Positions 21,686-32,469 of a stretch of DNA of 64,000 nt are shown here, piece by piece (within the stretch, counting starts at the first letter, position 1; each line of letters starts with the position of its first letter). The stretch is from Otatea glauca (lineage: Eukaryota; Streptophyta; Magnoliopsida; Poales; Poaceae). The translations under genes were made by a program, and so were the position numbers. The notes beneath the pieces are model-generated. The model saw only the letters and a list, made by a program, of their open reading frames with translations, was not told where the DNA came from and searched no databases. The stretch is from assembly GCA_036346275.1 (NCBI GenBank), contig CM070730.1, positions 40,594,918 to 40,658,917 on the forward strand. The letters are read 5' to 3'.

Positions 21686-23357
21686 TAACCGATTGAGATG
21701 TCCATATATGGGCATTTTATTCCCACACCCAGCCTCATTTTATTCACGCGCGCAGCCTCCATCTCCTAACCCTAGCTAGCTCCCGACGCCCGGAAGCCCC
21801 GATACCCCGCCACCCCGGCCCGACGCTCCGCCACCCAGCCCGACGACCCACAGCCCCGCCACGACGCCTAACCCCGGACGCTCGCCACCATCTCGACGCC
21901 GCCGCTTCGACGCCTACCGCCTCGCCCGACGCTCGTCGCGTCGCCCGATGCCCTAAGCCCGGATAAGCCATCGCCCTACCTAGACGCCACGCCTGCTGAC
22001 CCGCCCGACACTCCGTCACCCGCCAGACGCCCCAACCCCGAACGCCCACCACCCTCTCGGCCCACGCCAAACAGCCCCGCCACAACGCCACCACCACGCC
22101 TTGGCCAAATTACTACCGCCGCCTCCCGACATCTAATCGTAATGTTTAGTTTGGTAAAGTTAGTAGTTTACTAATCCTAATGCTTCTCTAATTCTTTGTT
22201 GTTACTAGTTTTAGATTAATAATGCTGTCGTCTTTACTAATGTTGATTGTTTGGTACCTTAAAATGCTCAAAATTGCAATAAGTCAGGAGGCTATTTTTC
22301 CTTATGTGAATGTGTGCATGACTGAAGCTTGTGCAATCATTATATAAGTTTAGTTCAGTTACTTTTCATTTTGTCCTTTAAATCTCATTTTTGTATAGTT
22401 GTTGTGGATATTTGTTTTGTTTTTACATTGAATTCTATTTCTTCTCGATTTTCTACAACAAGTTTAAATGGTGATTAAACAATTCCAAAAAAAACAAAGA
22501 AGCAAGGATCACCTGAGTTTTTGTAGGAACTATAACCAATGCAGTGCTCATTAGATTTGCTAATTTTTGTAAAGGCCAAGTGCAAATTCTGAAGCCACAT
22601 ATTAAGCCATTATATTAGCTAGTAACCTGGAGTTTTATTCTAACTCCAGAAACAATGGCTTTTGTGCATACTCCATGAACTCTCCAAAATCATAACCTGG
22701 TGTGCATCTTATAGTCAAGATTATCGTGCTAGTTTTAGTTTTTCAAAATTATTTCTAGAATGCCATAACAGCACAAAAATTATATTATCACATGTTCAAG
22801 TGTTCCAGTGACAGCTCAAACTTCTGCTAAGGAACTGAAGAAACCAGTTTTTGTTCAGTCTGTACGTGCCTTTGGTAATCTTTTGGCAAAATTGAAGTAA
22901 GACATGGAAATTTATTCTTCGTTACCTTTTTCTTTCCAGAATGGAAATATATACTGAAGAAACCTGTTTTTGTTCAGTGTACATGTTTTAGCACTGCATC
23001 ATCTGACCTAATGTGATCAACAGGATTTAACAAAACTAAATAATCTAAACCATGACTAAGTTTCTTACTTGCATGGTACAATTATTCTAGTTATCTTGAT
23101 TGCAATTATTGTCTGGTTATGCTAGTTATCCTGTTATGCTTCTATCCAATGTATTTCTATTCAAGCCGATTTTGCTGAAGTTAGAATATATTTTTTAAGC
23201 TATGTTAGAATGCTAATTTTGTTTATGAGTATTCTTTAATGTTTTTTTGTAATATAATCAACGTTACAGTTTAGGCTGTGGAACCTACGTCTCCCGTTCG
23301 AGGGTGCTTGTTAAAAAATATGCCGATCGAAATGGCATATTTATAAGCAAGCATCAC
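21686..23357 (+). promoter_or_regulatory. GC-rich leader and long intron-like stretch, copy 1
   Basis: After a TATATGGGC-containing stretch, the leader CCTCCATCTCCTAACCCTAGC opens a C- and G-rich segment (21745-22131) built of degenerate CGACGCCCC units. It then changes sharply to AT-rich, intron-like DNA (22132-23269) and ends with the conserved GTTTAGGCT block and hairpin. It resembles a plant first exon plus first intron and could have served as promoter and leader for downstream transposon sequences. No continuous sense reading frame was found in it, and antisense ORFs there are composition artefacts. Confidence 0.4.
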
Positions 23358-24659
23358 GGGCTGCTCCGTAAACATTAAGAAGCTTGTGTCCATGGGTGAT
23401 TTGAAGTTGTTGGGCATGAAGTCCCACGACTGCCATGTGTTGATGACCCAAAAGGTCCCAGTTGCAATTAGAAATATTCTGTCAGAGGATGTCAGGTTTG
23501 CAATGATGAAGCTGTGTTATTTCTTCAGTGCGATCTCCTACAAAGTTATTGACCTCGATGTGCTAGAAAACTTACAAAGTGAGGTGGTGCAGACTCTATG
23601 TCAGCTTGAGATGCATTTTCCACCATCATTCTTCGATGTAATGGTCTACCTTGTTGTTCACCTCATCAGAGAGATTAAGATTAATCGATCGGCATTCCTA
23701 CGTTACATGTATCCGTTCGAGAGGTACATGGGTATATTAAAGTCCTATGTGAGGAATCGGTCAAAGCCTAAGGGTAGTATTGTTAAAGGTTATGGGTCTG
23801 AAGAGGTTATCGAGTTCTGCGTTGACTATCTTGGAGAAAGACAAGCAATCGGTGTTCATGTATCTTGGCATGAGGGTAGACTTGCTGGCAAGGGAACCGT
23901 TCGGTCGAAACTAACGAGGCCACGGTTTGATATGTATTGCAAAGTACATCTGACTGTCTTGCAGCACAGCACAGAAGTTGCAGTGTACATCGAGTAGCAC
24001 AAGTTGATATTACGGGAAGAGAATCCACATATGGATGAGCTTTCTATCATGTGAGAATACAACGATAGATTTCTCACATGGTTCAAACAAAAGGGTGAGG
24101 TCTCTGTTAGTGAGAATGTCAAATGGTTGGCTGACGGGCCTACATTTAATCTACAGACATGACAGTGGTACACCAAAAGTCAGGATGCGAAGAGTACTGT
24201 TCAAAACAGTGGTGTAAGCATATATGCTTTGTCCGATGAACACCACTCAAAAGGAGGATCCTCAATGGTAATGAGCTCTTACTACGGAGTGATCAAAGAA
24301 ATTTGGGAGCTTGATTACGGAATATATCAAGTTCCATTGTTCCGATGTAACTGGGTGAGACTTCCACATGTGGAGTGAAGGTCGATAACAGAGGTTTTAC
24401 TCTTGTGGATCTGAATAGACTCACCTACAAAGATGACCCATTTATACTTGCGAAGCAAGCAACTAGTTCTTCTACATACATGATCTCGACAATCCGAGGT
24501 TGCATGTCGTCCTTCATGGCAAGCGGCGGATTGTTGGTGTTGAAAATGTCATAGATGAAGAAGAATAATGCCAATTCAATGAAATACCTCCATTTCCAGA
24601 TGAGGCCTGTCTTAGCGGGGTCGCTGACGACACAAATGGAACCAATTACATACGAGTAG
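23358..24659 (+). pseudogene. TNP2 C-terminal part, tandem copy 2
   Basis: An ORF from 23386 reads MSMGDLKLLGMKSHDCHV and continues through DUF4218 to a TAG at 23995-23997. The TGA in SIM*EYND is also shared with copy 1. DUF4216 follows (TYKDDPFILAKQAT), with an additional TGA at 24160-24162 where copy 1 has CGA and a short deletion after CAGTGGTAC. The stop equivalent to copy 1 is TAG at 24657-24659. The N-terminal and core transposase domains are missing, so this cannot be a functional transposase. Confidence 0.85.
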
Positions 24660-25197
24660 ATCATCAAGAAGGGCAGTATTGTAAACAAATGTACAATTGT
24701 AAATAAATGGACTATTGTAATGTTTGTTGCTAATCTCACTGTTCCATTATGTATGTAAAATATTTTGCAATGCATGCAAACTAGAAATGCAACTTCGATT
24801 TCTTGTTGTGGCTCCAATGGAAATTCAACATCTCTCTATGCCGAAAAAGCACATTGTTCCATATCTTGTGAAAGAAAATTCCTTCCGACGCAATTCTTGG
24901 TGGGAAAGCTTCTAAACAGTGCAAAGTTCATTTCTGCAAATTTTCAAACAATTTGGGCCTTCTTTGAGAAAGTTTTGACTTTTGTACGTTTTACGCCTAC
25001 AAAATGAATTTCGGCATATATTTTTAGTGGTAACTATTTTTTCAAAAATTCTTTCGAGAAAAGTTTTTTAGTATCCCACAGTATATTTCTACAAAATTTG
25101 AAATAATTCCAACTATAATTGTGACAGTTATGGCCTTTTTTATCTTTGATAAAAAAGACTAACAATAAAGAATTCCTAGTTCAGGTAAAATGTCATG

Positions 25198-25568
25198 TGC
25201 TCGTCTGTGTCGGTTTTTTTTATAAAAGTGATACAGATATTGAGAAATCAGTGTCATTTTTTTAATAAAAGTGATACGGATATTGAGGAACCAGTGTCGA
25301 TTTTTTATAAAAGCGATACGGATATTGAAGCATCAGTGTCGGTTTGTATATAAAATCGATACGGATATTTAAGAAGCAGTGTCGGTTTTTTTAAAAGTGA
25401 TACACATATTGAAGAATCAGTGTTGGTTTTATTTACAAGAGCGATACGGATATTGAAGAATCAGTGTCGGTTTTTCTTACAAAAACGATACATATATTGG
25501 TAATCAGTGTCGATTTTCTTTACAAAAGTGATACGGATATTGAAGCATCAGTATCGGTTGTTGTAGTA
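25198..25568 (+). repeat. Internal subterminal-like array, copy 2
   Basis: It has the same approximately 40-base units and the same TTGTTGTAGTA end as 21317-21685, with scattered substitutions. Confidence 0.75.
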
Positions 25569-27273
25569 TAACCGATTGAGACGTCCATATATGGGCATTT
25601 TATTCCCACACCCAGCCTTATTTTATTCTCACGCGTAGCCTCCATCTCCTAACCCTAGCTAGCTCCCGACGCCCCGCCTGGCCGCCCGGAAGTCCCGATA
25701 CCCCGCCACCCCGGCCCAACGCTCCGCCGCCCAGCACGACGACCCGCAACCCCGCCACGACGCCCCAAACGCCAGACGCCCAGCCAGCCCTCCTCGACGC
25801 CTCGCCGCCCCGACACCTAGCCGCCTCGTCCCGACGCTCCGTCGCCCCGCCCCGATGCCCCAAGTTCTGGATAAGCCACCGCCCTACCTAGACGCACCAC
25901 TGCCCCATTGACCCGCCTCGACGCCCCGACACTCCGTCACCTCGCCTGGATGCCACAACCACTGGACGCCCCGCCGCCCCTCCTCCACGCACCGCTGCCC
26001 AGCCGCCCCGACGCCCAGCCGCCCCACCCTGCCACCACGCCCTGACATCTAATCGTAATGTTTAGTTTGGTAAAGTTAGTAGTTTACTAATCCTAATGCT
26101 TCTCTAATTCTCTGTTGTTACTAGTTTTAGATTAATAATGCTGTCGTCTTTACTAATGTTGATTATTTGGTACCTTAAAATGCTCAAAATTGCAATAAGT
26201 AAGGAGGCTAATTTTCCTTATGTGAATGTGTGCATGACTGAAGCTTGTGAAATCATTATATAAGTTTAGTTCAGTTACTTTTCATTTTGTCCTTTAAATC
26301 TCATTTTTGTATAGTTGTTGTGGATATTTGTTTTGTTTTTACATTGAATTTTTTTATTCTGGATTTTTTACAACAAGTTAAAATGGTGATTAAACAATTC
26401 CAAAAAAAACTAAGAAGCAAGGATCCCCTGAGTTTATGTAGGCACTATTACGAATGCACTGCTCATTAGATTTGCTAATTTTTGTAAAGGCCAAGTGCAA
26501 ATTCTGAAGCCACGTATTAAGCCATTATATTAGCTAGTAACCTGGAGTTTTATTCTCACTCTAGAAACAATGGCTTTTGTGCATGCTCCATGAACTCTCC
26601 AAAATCATAACCTGGTGTGCATCTTATAGTCAAGATTATCGTCCTAATTTTAGTTTTTCAAAATTATTTCTAGAATGCCATAACAGCAGAAAAATTATAT
26701 TATCATAGGTTCAAGTGTTCTAGCGACAGCTCGAACTTATGCTAAGGAACTAAAGAAAGTTGTTTTTGTTCAATGTGTACGTGCCTTTGGTAATCTTCTG
26801 GCAATACTGAAGTAAGACATGGAAATATGTTCTTCGTTACCTTTTTCTTTCCAAAATGGAAATATATACTGAAGAAACTTGTTTTTGTTCAGTGTACATG
26901 TCTTAGCATTGCATCATCTGACCTAATGTGATCAACAGGATGTAACAAAACTAAATAATCTAAACCATGACTAAGTTTCTTACTTGCTTAGTACAATTAT
27001 TCTAGTTATCTTGATTACAATTATTGTCTGGTTATGCTAGTTATCTTGTTATGCTTCTATCCAAGGTATTAAAATTCAAGCCGATTTTGCTGAAGTTAGA
27101 ATATATTTTTTAAGCTATGTTAGAATGCTAATTTTGTTTATGAGTTTTCTTTAATGTCTTTTTTTGTAATATAATCAACGTTACAGTTTAGGCTGTGGAA
27201 CCTACGTCTCCCGTTCGAGGGTGCTTGTTAATAAATATGCTGATCGAAATGGTATATTTATAAGCAAGCATCT
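25569..27273 (+). promoter_or_regulatory. GC-rich leader and intron-like stretch, copy 2
   Basis: This is the second copy of the leader (GC-rich at 25624-26046) and the AT-rich stretch (26047-27180), ending with the hairpin at 27222-27270. The GC-rich part differs in length and unit order from copy 1, as expected for an unstable low-complexity tract, while the AT-rich part is nearly colinear. Confidence 0.4.
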
Positions 27274-28061
27274 CGGGCTGCTCTGCCAACATTAAGAAGC
27301 TTGTGTCCATGGGTGATTTGAAGTTGCTGACCATGAAGTACCACGATTGCCATGTGTTGATGACCCAAATGCTCCCAGTTGCAATCACAAATATTATGTC
27401 AGAGGATGTCAGGTTTGCAATCATAAAGCTGTGTTATTTCTTCAATGCGATCTCCTGCAAAGTTATTGACCTCGATGTGCTAGAAAACTTACAAAGTAAG
27501 GTGGTGTAGACTCTATGTCAGATTGTAATGCATTTTCCACCATCGTTCTTCGATGTCATGGTCCACCTTGTTGTTCCCCACATCAGAGAGATTATGATAT
27601 GTCGATCGGCATTCCTACGTTACATGTATCCGTTCGAGAGGTAATTGGGTATATTAAAGTCCTATGTGAGGAATCAGTCAAAGCCTAAGGGTAGTATTAT
27701 TGAAGGTTATCGGTCTGAAGAGGTTATCGAGTTCTGCGTGGACTATCAAAGAGAAAGACAAGCAATCGCTGTTCCTGTATCTTGCCATGAGGGTAGACTT
27801 GCTAGCAAAATAACCGTTCGGTCGAAACTAACGAGGCCACGGTTTGATATGTATTGCAAAGTACATCTGACTATCTTGCAGCACAGCACAGAAGTTGCAG
27901 GGTACATCGAGTAGCACAAGTTGATATTACGGGAAGAGAATCCACATATGGATGAGCTTTCCATCATGTGAGAATACAACGATAGATTTCTCACATGGTT
28001 CAAACAAAATGCCGAGGTCTCTGTTAGTGAGAATGTCAAATGGTTGGCTGACGGGCCTAGA
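27274..28061 (+). pseudogene. TNP2 C-terminal part, tandem copy 3, truncated
   Basis: It opens MSMGDLKLLTMKYHDCHV at 27303 and covers DUF4218 with extra damage: TGTAG stop near 27509, lost GTACATG at FERYMGI and several substitutions. It keeps the shared TAG (27912-27914) and TGA. It stops after SENVKWLADGPR at 28061, so DUF4216 is lacking. The second gene of the element (TNPA) begins immediately. Confidence 0.85.
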
Positions 28062-28570
28062 GTGCCCATAACTGTTTGCGAGGGAGAAAGTGCCCATAAC
28101 TGTTAAGGATTGGAGGAATGAAGTCGGTGCTGACTAGAAGAATCGGTTGTGGGACGAGGTTAAGGGCAAATGGATTATAGAGGAGGAAGATGAACGCAAC
28201 ATGACTCGGTACGCCTTGAAGAGGATGGGTGTGGACTTAAGGCACTTCAGGGTCCTCACGCACAGTGAGTATGTGCTGAAAGGCCATACACCATTCGAAA
28301 GGTATCCATTCGTGACTCCTGATGTTTGGGAGGAGTTCACGAGGATGAACGGTACGCCCGAGGCAGAGCAGCTGAGAGAGAGGAACACCGCTATCCAGAG
28401 GAATTACACGCACCTGCACCACCTCGGTACAGGAGGCTATGAGGGGAAGAAGGCAGAGTGGGCGCGACTAGCCAAGGAGTGCGCGAACTCTGGGACGACG
28501 ATGCCTTACTCCCACATATGTGAGGAGCGGGCACGCAACTGCGTATTAGCGAGGATAAAGAAAACCACTG

Positions 28571-28640
28571 ACGGGCAACTTGTAGTTGCAAATCCCATTC
28601 TGCAAGTTGCAACTGCAAGTTGCAACTACAAGTTGCCCGT
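28571..28640. repeat. Perfect 21-bp inverted repeat inside TNPA
   Basis: ACGGGCAACTTGTAGTTGCA at 28571 (21 bases with the next A) is exactly inverted at 28620-28640, around a 28-base loop that itself repeats GCAAGTTGCAACT. It sits where family members continue ANPILQ without interruption, so it looks like a local inverted duplication. Confidence 0.9.
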
Positions 28641-28901
28641 ACTCGCTTATTACAGGAGGAGATAAGATAGCGAAAAGAGCAGGGGACCTTTCAGAGCCAA
28701 GGGTCAGAGGACATCCTGTCGTCTGCAATCGGGAAGCCTGACCATAAGGGCCGGGTAGCTACCGTAGGGGCAGGGCATACGAAGAAGTCCTACTTCCAAG
28801 ATGATGCTTCGAGCGCTAGATCAAGATCATCGGAGGCACGTGCGGAGTGCCTCAAGGACATGCTCAGGGAGCAGCTATGGGAGGAGATCAAGGAGGAGAT
28901 G

Positions 28902-28994
28902 AGGGGGGAGATGATGGCACGTGAAGAGATGAGATAAGGGGGGAGATGATGGCACGTGAAGATGAGATATGGGGGGAGATGATGGCACGTGAGG
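28902..28994 (+). repeat. Triplicated glutamate-rich coding unit
   Basis: Three tandem units of GGGGGGAGATGATGGCACGTGA with spacers of about 12-15 bases encode EMMAREE-type heptads. The unequal spacers change the frame, producing a TAA in the second unit. Confidence 0.85.
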
Positions 28995-29179
28995 AGCGCC
29001 TGAGGATCGAGATGATGGCGATGATCTCCCAGAGTCAGAGCTAGATGCCCTCTCCTCTTGTAGAGAAGCCTGTGCCCCGACCTAGTAGTTATGGTTCCAA
29101 AAATGATAAGACCGATCCCCAGCTGAAGGTAATAATTAATTTTTCCTAACTTAAAGCTACAAGTGTAACTCCCACAATG

Positions 29180-29771
29180 TTTTTCCTCAAGTTGCGTACA
29201 TCTTGCAGGCCCCTGCTAAGTGCCAGCTCACCACCCTACCGGAGGATGGATTTCCGGTTGAGGCTACACGCGGGGTTACATTTCCATGCAAGGAGAGTGA
29301 CATGTGCATGGTCAGCCTTTGTGGAAGGGCTACATGAGGGTGCAGGTGGACTACGTCCACGAACACTTCTTATCACATGTGCTCGAGTTCCCTCCCAATG
29401 AAGATATCAGTACTCTCGAGAAAGCACGCATGTCGTTCATCAAGTGGCCCACAACGGGTGTCGTACTGGTCATGGTAAAAATCCCCCGCGTCTTCTCTAA
29501 CATTCAAGTAGTACTGCAATAAGTTAAATATGCGCGTGCTTCGTAGGTTCCTACCATACCTGTGCTTGCTCCTCCTGCTTCTGCTCCCACCACCGTGATG
29601 AGTCCTACACAGAGTGCAGAGCTGACGTGTAAAAGGACAAGCACGACACCCACAGAACCACAGGAGGCCTCCGAGACTCCTTCTGCCAAGAAGGCAAAGC
29701 TGACAAAGGCCACAATGCCGCTTGAGGTACCTAAAAAGCCCACTACCCTGACCTCGAAACTTCCCTTATGA
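29180..29771 (+). pseudogene. DUF8039 domain and basic linker of B2 second gene
   Basis: In two frames the segment reads KCQLTTLPEDG followed by DMCMVSLCG and, in the frame at 29304, MHGQPLWKGYMRVQVDYVHE and FPPNEDISTLEKARMSFIKW, the DUF8039 pattern (compare 760-1060). A splice donor-like CTGGTCATGGTAAAA and an AT-rich gap follow, then a Thr-, Pro- and Lys-rich linker at 29562-29771 (SAELTCKRTSTTPTEPQE, SAKKAKLTKA). A frameshift lies near 29290. This is the counterpart of 745-1428. Confidence 0.65.
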
Positions 29772-31010
29772 TTTTAAGGCCTACGTACATGGAATGCCCC
29801 TGATTGCATCCAGCGAACTAAATGATCTAGGCAGGTTGACTCGCATGCTCCATGGATGGTACATTGATAAGGTAAATGAGGAAAAGCGTTGAGTCGACTT
29901 CAATGTGATGTATAAAAGGGTACATTTTCACTGTGGCGAGAATGGGATATTCCCCATCAGTATTGAGGATCTGTTCCGTGTGTACCAATTGATAGCCGTC
30001 GATATTTCTACTTTACGATCTTGGATACTATGAGTATCACACCATACAGCATGAGCTGATGACTTTTATAAGATTTCGCATTATGTTTTCTAATATTCAA
30101 CACGAGTTGCAGGGCAATGAGACAGTGAGCCGTGACGAATCAAAACCATGTTGGGTTTGTCGACCCCGAGCTTGTGTCTACAACCATGGCTAGGCTTCAT
30201 CCGGTGTTCGTTGCTGGTACGTCAAGGGGGCATTGCATACTGAGTCAAAGGACTTTGTTGTATTACCATACCACGAGGAGTAAGTAGTACAAACCCTTCA
30301 ATTACTTGTACGCACTTAAACCGTATGCGAACTTATTTTCTTGCACTACATTCCATTTAATAAGCAACCATTGGGTTCTACTCATCCTCGTTCTGAGTGA
30401 AAACACAGTCTACATTTTTAACTCGATCGAGAACAGACTGATGGCCTACGCGATCAAGTGTCCTTTGCAGAAGTAAGTACATTACTGTAACCTAACACTT
30501 TCTGAATTTAACTATGTTTATTTTTTTTACTCAATGGCATCTCTCCAATATATGTAGGGGTTTCTCGAACTATGTCGATGAAGGAGGGTCACATGATGAC
30601 AAAAAGGGCAAGACGTTGGAGTATAAGCGATTCAAGGTACAAGTGCCTAGCATATATACGATTTTTTTTCTGACATCTAATCTTCGTGTGTTAATTTCTT
30701 TTTCTCTCTTCACAGTATCATCAACAAGGCAGCGATGACCTGTTCGGCTTCTATGTCATGAAACACATGTTGGTTGTAGTCGTCTGCTCACACCTTTTCC
30801 CTAAGGTATATGTACATGCATACTTAGCCTTTCACATAGAAATTTGAAACTTAAATTTGTGCACTCATTTCTATTTTGCAGAAGATCAATAACCCCTAGA
30901 AGAGCTTAGAAAGCAAAGCACTCAACAATTTACGAGACCACTTATGCCAGTGGTACTGGCTAGAAGTTATATCGGAGGACGGTAGGTTTAGAGATCATGA
31001 AGCGTCCTAC
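29772..31010 (+). pseudogene. Ulp1-like C48 protease of B2, catalytic Cys lost
   Basis: Blocks, separated by probable introns, read KAYVHGMPLIASSELNDLG and RMLHGWYIDKVNEE (29775-29890), GIFPISIEDLFRVYQ (29945-29990), SNHWVLLILVLSENTVYIFN (30360-30420), GFSNYVDEGGSH (30560-30636) and QQGSDDLFGFYVMKHM (30722-30805), with the last exon from 30882. The catalytic His is present (codon 30369-30371). The acidic position reads Asn (IFNS), and the Cys position is Phe (TTC 30743-30745), where B1 has TGT. Stops such as the TGA in EEKR*VDF also occur. It is therefore not an active protease. Confidence 0.75.
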
Positions 31011-31255
31011 TAGTCCATATGGAAACAATATTAATTGTATATGTCAATGTGATATATATGCACTTGTACTAATTGTTAAGTATGTTTGTGTTTGTATATT
31101 GTGAACGAATGGGATATATGTATTGTAATTAAAGTGTTCGTGTTTTGTGAATGTGATATGTGCATTCTGTGTTCTGTATTATGAATGTGATATATGCATA
31201 TTGTTAATATGTGCTATTTTGGAGAATATGCAAAATTGGCACACCCCTATGAGGG

Positions 31256-31821
31256 TCATCAGAATCGGTTCTTATGTGGAACCGATTCTGATAACCACAT
31301 CATCAGAATCGGTTCATAAGTGGAATCGATGCTGATGACCATATCATGACAATTGGTTTTTTAAAGAAACCGATTCTGGTGATAGGTTAATCAGAATCAG
31401 TTCTTATGCGGAACCGATGGTGATGACCCAATAATCACAATCGGTTCTTTTAAGAAACTGATTCTAATGATAGGTTCATCAGAATCGGTTCTTTGGAGGA
31501 ACCGATTCTAATGACAATGTCATCAGAATCGGTTATTTGAAGGAACCGAAGGTGATGACGCTATCATCACAATCAGTTCTGTTAGGAAACCAATTCTGAT
31601 GATAGGGTCATCAGAATCGGTTCCACATAAGAACCGATTTTTATGATATTCATCAGAATTGGTTCCACTTAAGAACCGATTATGTTGAGCCTCTATCACA
31701 ATCGGGCCAAAACCGACTGTGATAGCTTCTCCTCATCACTATCTAAAGACTTTGTATCGCCACTAGAACTGACTGTAATGACAAAAAAGAACCGATTCTG
31801 ATGTACAATCCTATAGTAGTG
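31256..31821 (+). repeat. 3' subterminal repeat array and terminus of B2
   Basis: Units of CATCAGAATCGGTTCTT and GGAACCGATTCTGATG alternate for about 540 bases and end AATCCTATAGTAGTG. The core (AGAATCGG) differs from the left-end core (ACTATCGG) of the same element. Confidence 0.9.
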
Positions 31822-31824
31822 TTG

Positions 31825-32457
31825 CCACCTGCCCCGATCTAAAATGATTACCACCCAAGTTGATTACCATGCACCACGTGCCATCAACAATTCAATCTAG
31901 TTGCGTGACCTCCTCACCACAGCAACCCAACATCACTATGTGACAACACATGACACACCAAATTCATAGACATTGTTCCATATTCCATTAGTCAAGACTA
32001 AGTTTCAATATTCCAAGAATGTGACATGTACGTGGCATGGCTAAGCGAACTAACACGGTCTAACCAACCCATGTTGACTACTAATCTTAACCAACTAATA
32101 ATTTAATATCCTAGGGTGACAATTAGATCATGGCATACAGTTGGCAAGGTAGGGTGTAATTCAACTAGGCATATTAACTAGATCCCAAAGTAATCAAAAA
32201 TCATTTGTACACATAAAATATCATTAATCAAATTAAAAGATAACAAAGTGAATTTGTAAAACTAGGTGCAACATGATCAAAGCACAACTTGCCATGGAAT
32301 AGGTCCTGATCTTGATCTGCACTTGGGTCTTGAAGCGATGAATACTCCTCCGAAACACCGAGCAACTCAACGTCTACACGAATCGAGAAAAGAATAGCAA
32401 ATAAACACCAAAACAGAGAGAAAACAGACTCCAAAAATCAAATAAAATTCACCATCA
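31825..32457 (-). mobile_element. Tekay LTR (gypsy 1 family), minus, part right of B2
   Basis: From CCACCTGCCCCGATCTAAAA it follows the gypsy 1 LTR (46625 onward) through CCATCAACAATTCAA, AGCACAACTTGCCATGGAAT and AAATAAAATTCACCAT. It stops near 32457 where CACTA-type 3' UTR sequence begins. Confidence 0.8.
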
Positions 32458-32469
32458 AATTTCGCACAT

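Larger units (their letters stand above)
19454..28061 (+). repeat. Tandem 3.9-kb repeat, three copies, last one partial
   Basis: Units start at CGGGCT(T/G)CTC at 19454, 23358 and 27274, giving periods of 3904 and 3916 bases. The third stops at 28061, after GACGGGCCTAGA. Each full unit holds the TNP2 C-terminal part, its 3' UTR, a repeat array with a terminus-like end, a GC-rich leader, an intron-like stretch and the small hairpin. At each junction the hairpin region is fused directly to the middle of TNP2, so the 5' half of the transposase and the palindrome are absent from copies 2 and 3. Confidence 0.9.
28062..29043 (+). pseudogene. TNPA-like second gene of B2 (Transposase_24)
   Basis: The reading opens VPITVKDWRNEVGAD, has a TAG, then KNRLWDEVKGKWIIEEEDER, RYALKRMGVDLRHFR, TPFERYPFVTPDVWEEF, and YTHLHHLGTGGYEGKKAEW. 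This is the plant transposase_24 pattern also found at 2-683. The ORF from 28147 ends at 28665 after an aberrant palindromic insertion. In another frame the family pattern resumes at SEDILSSAIGKPDHKGRV (28690-28745). A glutamate-rich coiled coil with a triplicated unit runs to about 29040. The protein would bind the subterminal repeats by analogy with En/Spm TNPA; that is inference. Confidence 0.75.
15669..31821 (+). mobile_element. Complete 16.15-kb CACTA transposon B2
   Basis: The left end is CACTACTACAGAACGG and the inverse of the right end is CACTACTATAGGATTG. Both are flanked by TTG (15666-15668 and 31822-31824), the 3-bp target duplication expected for CACTA. The flanking DNA is one interrupted Tekay LTR. 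Contents in order: 5' subterminal array, leader, Tourist-like MITE, hairpin, palindrome, TNP2 transposase pseudogene, two tandem re-copies of its C-terminal part with internal repeat arrays, TNPA, DUF8039, C48 protease and 3' subterminal array. All genes are on the plus strand and all carry stops or frameshifts. The size is large for the superfamily, and the excess comes from the internal triplication. Confidence 0.95.

Noticed and set aside
21744..22097. Antisense Arg/Ala/Gly-rich ORF of 117 residues
   Set aside because: Produced by degenerate CGACGCCCC units; the second copy of the region gives a different antisense frame.
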